In this document: piece after piece, positions 1 to 5,844 of the stretch | How positions within the stretch are numbered: the stretch's first letter is position 1 | How the letters are laid out: every line of letters begins with the position of its first letter | Assembly (NCBI GenBank): GCA_027352645.1 | Contig: DAIEIL010000116.1 | Span: 1 to 9,746 of the forward strand | Source: Rhodobiaceae bacterium | GTDB taxonomy: Bacteria; Pseudomonadota; Alphaproteobacteria; Parvibaculales; Parvibaculaceae | Direction: 5' to 3' | DNA length: 9,746 bases | The notes under the pieces: model-generated | The model's database searches: none | What the model was told of the DNA's origin: nothing | The model's input: the letters and a program-made list of their open reading frames with translations, nothing else | Translations under genes and position numbers: made by a program

Positions 1-86
1 CGAGCACGACCGAAGCGGATGTCGATGGGCTCGTTGCCCGTTTCGGCGAAGCTCTGGCTGTGCTTTGCGGCAGGGAAGAGATTTGA
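1..86 (+). CDS. 3' end of an upstream gene, possibly a class III aminotransferase (partial)
   Basis: Reading from base 3 gives 27 in-frame codons ending in TGA at 84-86; the rest of the gene lies outside the window. The tail has an acidic start (TTEADVDGLVARF) followed by an amphipathic helix ending in CGREEI. A C-terminal pattern of the form 'T-x-x-E/D-[IV]-D-x-[LI]-V-x-x-[LF]' is usual at the end of class III (omega/putrescine-type) aminotransferases. Such genes often sit directly upstream of PuuA-like glutamine synthetases, which is the gene that follows. The stop codon is only 2 nt before the next start codon and the next gene's ribosome-binding site lies inside this reading frame, so the two are almost certainly cotranscribed and probably translationally coupled. 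That it is coding is well supported by the spacing. The family assignment rests on a short tail and is inference. Confidence 0.45.
   Translation, partial: STTEADVDGLVARFGEALAVLCGREEI
72..80 (+). promoter_or_regulatory. Ribosome-binding site that fixes the glutamine synthetase start at 89
   Basis: AGGGAAGAG lies 8 nt before ATG 89. The longer in-frame start, TTG at 65, has no such site and would overlap the preceding gene. The site lies within the last codons of that preceding gene, consistent with translational coupling. Confidence 0.65.
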
Positions 87-88
87 AC

Positions 89-1453
89 ATGGCGCGTGCG
101 AGTGAAAAGGAGGCGGCGGATTTTCTCGCCGCCAATCCCGAAATCGTCCAGATACAGGCATTCCTCACCGACCCTTCGGGCGTTGCGCGGGGCAAGGTGT
201 TGCGGCCGGAGGAACTCGCCGCCGCCTATCGCGACGGGCGGCCGCTTCCCTGTTCCATCCAGTCGCTCGACATTCTTGGCGCCGACGTGCTCGAAACCGG
301 CCTCGTCTGGGAGGAGGGCGATTCCGACCGCCCCTGCTTTCCCGTCGCGGGCACGATCACCCATGCGCCCTGGCATGAAGTGCCGACTGCGCAGCTCATT
401 CTCGAGTCCTACGAGCGCGACGGTTTGCCAACGCCAGCCGATCCGCGCCATGCGCTCGCCCGCGTGGTCGATAGCCTCGAAGCCCAAGGCCTCAAGCCCG
501 TCGTCGCCATTGAACTCGAATTCTATCTGATCGACCGGGAGGCCGTGCATTCCGGCAAGCCGACGCCCGCCGCCGCGCCGAACGGGTTCGCGCCGTCGCA
601 TCTTCAGGCCTATTTGATGCAGGATCTGGAGGATTTTTCGCCCTTCCTCAATGACGTCTTTGCCGGCGCGAAGAAGATGGGGCTCCCGGCCCGCACGCTC
701 ATCTCGGAATATGCGCCGGGCCAGCTCGAAATCGTGCTTGCCCATTGTGACGATGCGATGCGCGCGGCCGACGATGCGGTGCTCTACAAGCGGCTGGTGA
801 AGGGCGTTGCGGATCGCCACGGCTATGTCGCGACCTTCATGGCGAAGCCTTATGCCGAACTCTCGGGCAGCGGCATGCATGTGCATGTCTCTCTGGCCGA
901 CGAGACGAGCGACAATCTCTTTGCGGGCGAGGGCACGGAGTTGACGCCGCATCTGCGCCACGCCATCGGCGGTCTCGAAGCGACAATGGCCGAGAGCATG
1001 GCGATCTTCGCGCCGAATGCGAATTCATTCCGCCGCTTCAGAAAAAATTCCTACGCGCCGCTCGCTCCCGCATGGGCCATCGACAATCGCTCGGTCCCGC
1101 TCCGCGTGACTTCGGGCAGGGCCGAGACGCGTCATCTGGAACATCGCGTCTGCGGCGCAGACGCCAATCCTTACGTGGCGCTGGCCACCGTTCTTGCGGG
1201 TATCGCGGAGGGTCTTGAGAAGAAGATCGAGCCGAGCGCGCCTGTGGTCGGCGACGGCTATGGCCAGAAAGAGGCGACCCTGCCGATGAACTGGTGGAGG
1301 GCGCTTGAAGTTGCCCGGAAGTCGGATTTCCTGCGTGAAAGGCTCGGCGAACAGTTCACCAATATCTTCCTCACCATCAAGGAGGCGGAGTGCGACCGCT
1401 TCTTCGCCTCCGTCACGGACCTCGATTTCGCCTGGTATCTCCGCAATACATGA
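89..1453 (+). CDS. Glutamine synthetase family protein, PuuA-type gamma-glutamyl-amine ligase
   Basis: A 454-residue cytoplasmic ATP-dependent ligase of the GlnA fold. Family members join the gamma-carboxyl of glutamate to ammonia or, in the PuuA branch, to an amine such as putrescine. The N-terminal beta-grasp domain covers about residues 15-105 and contains DPSGVARGKVL (28-38). The catalytic domain shows ELEFYL (142-147), whose glutamates are metal ligands, then SEYAPGQLEI (206-215), GSGMHVHVSL (260-269), the nucleotide-side motif NSFRRF (312-317), NRSVPLRV (333-340) and EHRVCGADANPY (351-362). The protein ends in FAWYL, as PuuA-like enzymes do. The NLYDLPP segment that carries the adenylylated Tyr of classical bacterial GSI is absent; its place is taken by DGYGQKEATLP (388-398). 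It is therefore unlikely to be the housekeeping, GlnE-controlled enzyme. ATG 89 is chosen over TTG 65 because of the ribosome-binding site and the overlap with the preceding gene. The family call is very secure; the amine substrate is not determined. Confidence 0.9.
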   Translation: MARASEKEAADFLAANPEIVQIQAFLTDPSGVARGKVLRPEELAAAYRDGRPLPCSIQSLDILGADVLETGLVWEEGDSDRPCFPVAGTITHAPWHEVPTAQLILESYERDGLPTPADPRHALARVVDSLEAQGLKPVVAIELEFYLIDREAVHSGKPTPAAAPNGFAPSHLQAYLMQDLEDFSPFLNDVFAGAKKMGLPARTLISEYAPGQLEIVLAHCDDAMRAADDAVLYKRLVKGVADRHGYVATFMAKPYAELSGSGMHVHVSLADETSDNLFAGEGTELTPHLRHAIGGLEATMAESMAIFAPNANSFRRFRKNSYAPLAPAWAIDNRSVPLRVTSGRAETRHLEHRVCGADANPYVALATVLAGIAEGLEKKIEPSAPVVGDGYGQKEATLPMNWWRALEVARKSDFLRERLGEQFTNIFLTIKEAECDRFFASVTDLDFAWYLRNT

Positions 1454-1507
1454 CGGCGCGCTCGGCCCGCAATCCATAGCGGACGCTACGTCATCCGGGC
1501 CGTGCAT

Positions 1508-1548
1508 GAGGAAAACCGCATCTCGCCATTGACGGATGCGGCTTCCTC
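1508..1548 (+). terminator. Hairpin in the spacer after the glutamine synthetase gene, possible terminator
   Basis: Arms 1508-1522 (GAGGAAAACCGCATC) and 1535-1548 (GATGCGGCTTCCTC) pair over 14 bases with one bulged or mismatched A and a 12-nt loop. No uninterrupted T-run follows; only TTCGACAACCTT does. It could be a weak terminator separating the amine genes from the GST operon, or a processing or stability hairpin. The rest of 1454-1612 shows no ORF worth calling. TTGACG at 1529-1534 has no convincing -10 partner at 16-18 nt. Confidence 0.4.
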
Positions 1549-1612
1549 TTCGACAACCTTGTAAGCCGCGCGAAAGACGCGGCGAACAGAGAAGCGTGAG
1601 GCGACGGGAAAC

Positions 1613-2224
1613 ATGACGATCAAGCTTTATCACTGCAAAGGCGCGCGCTCGGTGCGTCCGCTCTGGACGCTCGAGGAAATGGGCATCCCTTATGAGCTCG
1701 AGTCGATGAAGTTTCCGCCGCGCTTCTATCGCGAGGGCTATCTGGACATCAATCCGCTCGGCACCGTGCCGACCATGGTCGATGGCGACCTGACGATGAC
1801 GGAATCGGCGGGCATCTGCCAGTATCTGGTCGATTGCCATGGTCCTTCCGATATCGGCCTGACGCCGAAGGACAAGGATTATGGTCTTTACCTCAACTGG
1901 CTCCACCGCAGCGACGCGACGCTGACCTTTCCGCAGACCATCGTGCTGCGTTACACGGTGCTGGAGCCTGAAGAGCGCCGCCTCAAGCAGGCCGTGGACG
2001 ATTACACGCAGTGGTTCTTCTCGCGCCTCAAGAGCGTGGAGAAGGCGACGGGCGAGAGCGAGTATCTATGCGCTGGCCGCTTCACCATTGCCGATATCGC
2101 GGTTGGCTATGCGCTCTATCTCGCCGACACACTGGGTTTCCGCGGCGGCTTCAAGCCGAACACGGAGGCCTATTACAAGCGGTTGAGCGAGCGCCCGGCT
2201 TTCCAGCGCGCGATCAGCCTTTGA
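1613..2224 (+). CDS. Glutathione S-transferase family protein
   Basis: A 203-residue cytosolic GST, the normal length for the family. The N-terminal thioredoxin-like domain (about 1-77) begins TIKLYHCKGARSVRP; the Ser at 13 is in the position of the glutathione-activating Ser/Cys of bacterial GSTs. It continues with the cis-Pro loop LGTVPTMVDGD (49-59) and the glutathione gamma-glutamyl-binding TESAG (63-67). The helical C-terminal domain (about 87-203) contains the N-capping motif FTIADIAVGYAL (157-168), the usual fold-stabilising 'F-x-x-A-D' signature. The start is ATG 1613, preceded by GTGAGG and GGGA at 1596-1609. The stop lies 11 nt before the first acyl-CoA dehydrogenase start, so the gene leads a four-gene operon. 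A GST in such a setting may conjugate or isomerise a reactive pathway intermediate, or detoxify an electrophile made by the pathway; this is inference. The subclass cannot be set from sequence reading alone. Confidence 0.9.
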   Translation: MTIKLYHCKGARSVRPLWTLEEMGIPYELESMKFPPRFYREGYLDINPLGTVPTMVDGDLTMTESAGICQYLVDCHGPSDIGLTPKDKDYGLYLNWLHRSDATLTFPQTIVLRYTVLEPEERRLKQAVDDYTQWFFSRLKSVEKATGESEYLCAGRFTIADIAVGYALYLADTLGFRGGFKPNTEAYYKRLSERPAFQRAISL

Positions 2225-2235
2225 GACGGGACTGA

Positions 2236-3429
2236 ATGATGTCTGCCAAATTCTCCAACGGCCAGAGCCCCGTCGATTTCGACAATCGTTATATGGGCCC
2301 GCTCTATACGGACGATCATCGCGCTTGGCGCGCGACGCTGCGCAAGTTCGTCGAGGCGGAGATGATGCCACATGTCGACGACTGGGAAGAGGAGGGCGAG
2401 TTTCCGCGCGAACTCTACAAGAAGGCAGCGGAAGTCGGCCTTCTCGGGCTTGGCTTCCCCGAGGAATATGGCGGCACGCCGGTCCACGATCCCATGTATT
2501 CGATCGTCACGGCGGAGGAGCTGGCGCGTCTCGGCGCGGGCGGCATCAATGCGAGCCTGATGGTGCATGGCATCGGCCTTCCGCCCGTTCTCGCCATCGG
2601 CTCGGCTGCGATGAAGGAACGTATCGCGCCGCAGGTTCTGGCGGGCGAAAAGATTCACGCGCTGGGCATCACCGAACCATCGGGCGGCTCTGATGTCGCC
2701 AATCTCAAGACCCGCGCCGTGCGCGACGGCGACGATTACGTCGTCAACGGCTCGAAGATCTTCATCACCGGCGGCATACGCGCGGATTACTATACGGTTG
2801 CCGTGCGCACCGGCGGACCGGGCGCGCGGGGCATTTCGCTTCTCCTGCTCGAGCGCGACATGAAGGGCTTCACGCGCACGCCCCTGAAGAAGCAGGGCTG
2901 GTGGTCATCCGACACCGCAGCGCTTTATTTCGACGATGTGCGCGTGCCGAAGGAAAACCTCATCGGTGAAGAAAATAATGGCTTCATCGGCATCATGCTC
3001 AACTTCAACAATGAGCGCATCGGCCTCGCGGCAAGCGCTGTGGCCTATGCGCGCGTCTGCTTCGAGGATGCGCTGGCCTGGGCGCGCGAGCGCGAGACTT
3101 TCGGCAAGCGTCTCGCCGATCATCAGGTCATCCGGCACAAGTTTGCCGAGATGGCGCGGCAGATCGCGGCGACGCAGGCCTATCTCGAACAATGCGTCGT
3201 GCGCGTGAAGGCGGGAGAGACGCCGGTGGCAGATCTCTCGCTTCTCAAGGTGCAGGCGACATTGACGATGGAGTTCTGCGCCCGTGAGGCAATGCAGATC
3301 ATGGGCGGTGCGAGCTATATGCGCGGCTGCCGCGTGGAGCGCATCTACCGCGAAGTGCGCGTGAATGCGATCGGCGGCGGCTCGGAGGAGATCATGCGCG
3401 ATCTCGCCGCGCGTCAGCTGGGTATTTGA
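2236..3429 (+). CDS. Acyl-CoA dehydrogenase (homomeric type, IVD/LCAD-like catalytic Glu position)
   Basis: A 397-residue FAD-dependent flavoprotein that makes a trans-2-enoyl-CoA from an acyl-CoA and passes electrons to ETF. It has the full three-part fold: helical N-domain (about 22-138, GLGFPEEYGG at 71-80), beta-domain with signature 1 ITEPSGGSD (145-153) and NGSKIFITGG (171-180), and helical C-domain with the FAD-contacting RETFGK (286-291) and QIMGGASYM (354-362). The usual C-terminal base, Glu in 'YEGT' of MCAD, is replaced: here the segment is NAIGGGSEEIM (377-387), with Gly381 at that position. Instead a Glu-Arg pair, E260-R261 in FNNERIG, sits where isovaleryl-CoA and long-chain acyl-CoA dehydrogenases carry their base. 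The enzyme should therefore be active and may take branched or long acyl chains. The start is ATG 2236 or the adjacent ATG 2239, after GACGGGA. It is the second gene of the operon, 31 nt before the next. The family is secure; the substrate is unknown. Confidence 0.93.
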   Translation: MMSAKFSNGQSPVDFDNRYMGPLYTDDHRAWRATLRKFVEAEMMPHVDDWEEEGEFPRELYKKAAEVGLLGLGFPEEYGGTPVHDPMYSIVTAEELARLGAGGINASLMVHGIGLPPVLAIGSAAMKERIAPQVLAGEKIHALGITEPSGGSDVANLKTRAVRDGDDYVVNGSKIFITGGIRADYYTVAVRTGGPGARGISLLLLERDMKGFTRTPLKKQGWWSSDTAALYFDDVRVPKENLIGEENNGFIGIMLNFNNERIGLAASAVAYARVCFEDALAWARERETFGKRLADHQVIRHKFAEMARQIAATQAYLEQCVVRVKAGETPVADLSLLKVQATLTMEFCAREAMQIMGGASYMRGCRVERIYREVRVNAIGGGSEEIMRDLAARQLGI

Positions 3430-3460
3430 TTCAGGAAGATTGTTGGAAAAGGGTGAAAGA

Positions 3461-4666
3461 ATGAGCCTGACCACACAGGAGCTCGATGAATTCCGCAAGG
3501 GAGTCCGGGCCTGGTTCGAAGAAAACAAGCCCGCCGATCCGGGCTTCCTGCTGCCGCTGTCCTTCATGGAAGTGGGCACGGACGAGCAGTTCTATTTCCT
3601 GCGCGACTGGCAGCGGAAGGTCTATGAGGCCGGCTATCTCGGCATGGCCTGGCCGAAGGAATATGGTGGCCACGGCAAGCCGCAGGCTCTTCAGGACATC
3701 GTGACGCGCGAGATGATCCGCCAGAAGGTGCCCTTCATGACGAACACGATCGGTCTCAACTGGGCCGGTCCGCTGATCCTCAACATGGGATCGGAAGAGC
3801 AGAAGAAGGCCTATATTCCGGGTATTCTCAGCGCCGAGGACATCTGGTGTCAGGGCTTCTCGGAGCCGGATCACGGCTCCGATCTCGGCAATGCGCAGCT
3901 CAAGGCGACGCGCGACGGCAACGAGTTCGTGCTCAACGGCAGCAAGATCTGGACGAGCCTTGGCAGGCACGCGAAATATATGATCCTGCTCGCCCGCACG
4001 AAGCAGAACACGAATAACAAATATGAGGGATTGAGCTTCTTCCTCATCCCGATGCGCATTCCCGGCATTGAAGTTGTGCCGATCCGCAAGCTCACCGGCG
4101 AATATGGCTTCAACCAGACCTTCTTCACCGATGCGCGGATCTCCGAATCCTGCCTCATCGGCAAGGAAGGCGAAGGCTGGCAGGTCGCCATGGCGACGCT
4201 TGCTTTCGAGCGCGGGGCGGTCGGCGGTCAGGCTGGCGGCCATGCGATGATGAGCCGCGAAGTGGCAGAAGTTGTCGCGCTCGCGCAGACCGCGCAGCGC
4301 GCAGGCAGGCCCGCGATCGAAGACCCGACGATCCGCGACCGGCTCGTGCAGTTCATCATGGAAGAACGGTCCATGATGCTCAATTCGGCACGTTCCAAGA
4401 TCAAGGCGCTCAATGCGGATCGTCCTTTCTCGATCCCCATGTCGTCGAAGCTCGTGGGCAGCGAATATCAGCGCCGCATGAACCAGTTCGCACTCTCTCT
4501 GCAAGGCGCGAACGCGGCCTATTACGTCGGCGACGATCTTGCCTATGAGCGCGGCCAGTGGCAGCGGTCGTACTTCAACTCCTTCTCCGCCACCATCGGC
4601 GGCGGAACGAGCGAAATTCAGCACAACATTATTGGCGAGCGCGTTCTCGGCCTGCCGAAGAGCTGA
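3461..4666 (+). CDS. Acyl-CoA dehydrogenase, catalytic-Glu-bearing subunit of a probable heteromer
   Basis: A 401-residue protein of the acyl-CoA dehydrogenase superfamily, close in style to the FadE26/FadE29 group. Seen are AWPKEYGGHG (63-72), the flavin/substrate signature FSEPDHGSDL (133-142), NGSKIWTS (159-166), AFERG with E250-R251 at the IVD/LCAD-type base position (248-252), and the C-terminal IGGGTSEIQHNI (379-390). Gly381 replaces the MCAD-type base. The stretch after E250 that should contain the FAD-contacting R-x-x-F-G reads AQTAQRAGRPAIEDP (275-289) and lacks it, so this chain may not bind FAD on its own. The next gene has the missing motif and lacks the base, so the two are probably partner subunits. 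ATG 3461, preceded by GGGTGAAAGA, is chosen; an upstream in-frame ATG at 3365 would overlap the preceding gene by 65 nt and adds a basic, family-unlike N-terminus. The next gene starts 13 nt after the stop. Confidence 0.9.
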   Translation: MSLTTQELDEFRKGVRAWFEENKPADPGFLLPLSFMEVGTDEQFYFLRDWQRKVYEAGYLGMAWPKEYGGHGKPQALQDIVTREMIRQKVPFMTNTIGLNWAGPLILNMGSEEQKKAYIPGILSAEDIWCQGFSEPDHGSDLGNAQLKATRDGNEFVLNGSKIWTSLGRHAKYMILLARTKQNTNNKYEGLSFFLIPMRIPGIEVVPIRKLTGEYGFNQTFFTDARISESCLIGKEGEGWQVAMATLAFERGAVGGQAGGHAMMSREVAEVVALAQTAQRAGRPAIEDPTIRDRLVQFIMEERSMMLNSARSKIKALNADRPFSIPMSSKLVGSEYQRRMNQFALSLQGANAAYYVGDDLAYERGQWQRSYFNSFSATIGGGTSEIQHNIIGERVLGLPKS

Positions 4667-4670
4667 GGAG
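4665..4670 (+). promoter_or_regulatory. Ribosome-binding site overlapping the stop codon of the preceding dehydrogenase gene
   Basis: GAGGAG starts inside the TGA stop (4664-4666) and ends 9 nt before ATG 4680. This places termination of the first subunit next to initiation of its probable partner and favours coupled, balanced synthesis. Confidence 0.6.
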
Positions 4671-4679
4671 CGATAGATC

Positions 4680-5810
4680 ATGCTGGACACAAACAAGAAA
4701 CTGACGATCACCTTCAGCGAGGAGCAGGAGCAGCTTCTCGACATCGCGACGAGCTTCGCCCGCGACAAGTTCCCCATGGACAAGGCGCGGGCGCGCATCG
4801 CGGCGGCTGAAGATTTCGACCGTGCGATCTGGAGCGAAATGGCTTCGCTCGGCTGGCTCGGCATCGCCGTGCCGGAAGAATTCGGTGGTAGCGGCCTCGG
4901 TCTCGCCGAAGTCGTGACCATCGCCGAGCCGCTCGGCCGCAATCTCGCGGGCACGCCTTTCGTCTCCACGACGCTTGTCGCACAGGCGTTGCTGAAGGCA
5001 GGCACCTCCGCGCAGAAGCAGGAATGGCTGCCGAAGATTTGCGAAGGCGCTATCGGCGCTCTCGCAATTGTCGAACCGCATGGCGACTGGAACCTCGCGC
5101 ATCTCGAAGCGAAGGCGACGGAAGCAGGCGACACGCTTGCGCTTTCGGGCACCAAGACTTTCGTGACCGATGCGGCCTCCGCCGATCTCGCCATCGTTTC
5201 GGTATCACTTGGCGGCAAGCCGGCGCTCGTTCTTCTCGACAAGGCGGCGCTTGGCAAGGCGGTGCTTGAAAGGGAGACGGTGATCGACGAAACGCGCCGC
5301 TCCTATCGCCTGAAACTCGACGGCGTCTCGGTGCCCAAGGCCAATCTGCTCGATCAGGCGGCAACGGTGGCGGCGCTGAGCCATGTCGACGCGGCGGCCT
5401 GCCTGCTGCTTGCGGCGGAAGCCTGCGGCGGCACGAGCGGCGTCATCGACGTCATCGTCGAGTATCTGAAGACGCGCAAGCAGTTCGACCGCTATATCGG
5501 CTCCTATCAGGCGCTGAAGCACCCGACGGTCGATGCGCTTCTCGCACTCGAAGCGGCCCGTTCGCATCTCTATTATGCGGCAGGCGTTTTCGGTCAGGGC
5601 GAGGAAGGCGAGATTGCCATGCGCATGGCGAAGGCTCTGTCGAGCGACGCCATCGCCTTTGCGTCTGATCGCGCCATCCAGTTCCATGGCGGCTTCGGTT
5701 TCACCTATGACTGCGACGCACAGCTTTTCCGCCGTCGCGGCGTCTGGTGCGAGGTGCAGCATGGCGACGCGGCCTATCACCGCCGCAAGCTGGCCGATCT
5801 GATATTCTGA
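4680..5810 (+). CDS. Acyl-CoA dehydrogenase, FAD-motif-bearing but base-less subunit of a probable heteromer
   Basis: A 376-residue acyl-CoA dehydrogenase homologue resembling the FadE27/FadE28 style of partner subunit. The N-domain has FSEEQEQLLDIATSFARDK (12-30) and AVPEEFGG (63-70). The beta-domain signature is degenerate: VEPHGDWNLA (131-140) instead of TEP-x-x-GSD, then LSGTKTFVTDA (155-165). The C-domain keeps the FAD-contacting TRKQFDRYIGSYQALKH (265-281) and the glycine-rich QFHGGFGFTYD (334-344). The Glu-Arg base position is occupied by A240-C241 when aligned from the R-x-x-F motif, with D237 nearest. The chain ends YHRRKLADLIF with no 'EGT' segment at all. Neither known base position is acidic, so catalysis by this chain alone is unlikely. 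It fits as the FAD-holding half of a heterotetramer with the preceding gene product. It is the last gene of the operon, followed at once by a terminator. Confidence 0.88.
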   Translation: MLDTNKKLTITFSEEQEQLLDIATSFARDKFPMDKARARIAAAEDFDRAIWSEMASLGWLGIAVPEEFGGSGLGLAEVVTIAEPLGRNLAGTPFVSTTLVAQALLKAGTSAQKQEWLPKICEGAIGALAIVEPHGDWNLAHLEAKATEAGDTLALSGTKTFVTDAASADLAIVSVSLGGKPALVLLDKAALGKAVLERETVIDETRRSYRLKLDGVSVPKANLLDQAATVAALSHVDAAACLLLAAEACGGTSGVIDVIVEYLKTRKQFDRYIGSYQALKHPTVDALLALEAARSHLYYAAGVFGQGEEGEIAMRMAKALSSDAIAFASDRAIQFHGGFGFTYDCDAQLFRRRGVWCEVQHGDAAYHRRKLADLIF

Positions 5811-5844
5811 AAAAGGTGGGGGCGCTTCGGCGCTCCCATTCGTT
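5811..5844. terminator. Bidirectional intrinsic terminator between convergent genes
   Basis: The stem 5818-5825 (GGGGGCGC) pairs with 5830-5837 (GCGCTCCC), with one G-T pair, across a TTCG tetraloop, and is extended by T5817-A5838 and weaker pairs outside. Read on the minus strand the stem is followed by ACCTTTTT, a good U-tract for the amidohydrolase gene. Read on the plus strand it is followed by ATTCGTTT, adequate for the dehydrogenase operon. It fills the whole 34-nt gap between the two stop codons. Confidence 0.85.

Noticed and set aside
1529..1564. TTGACG followed by TTGTAA as a promoter for the GST operon
   Set aside because: The spacing of about 24 nt is too long, no -10 hexamer lies at 16-18 nt, and the site overlaps a hairpin arm.
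1025..1906. 293-codon minus-strand frame across the glutamine synthetase end, spacer and GST start
   Set aside because: It is antisense to two clear genes and crosses a spacer; composition is Arg-rich without motifs.
3365..3460. Upstream in-frame ATG giving the second dehydrogenase a 32-residue N-terminal extension
   Set aside because: The extension overlaps the preceding gene and encodes an Arg-rich tail unlike the family; ATG 3461 matches the normal N-terminus.
3431..5257. 608-codon open frame on the minus strand, antisense to the second and third dehydrogenases
   Set aside because: Its reading has low complexity with many Arg/Ala/Leu and no recognisable domain, while the plus-strand frames carry full family motifs. 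Long antisense frames are expected from G/C third-position bias.
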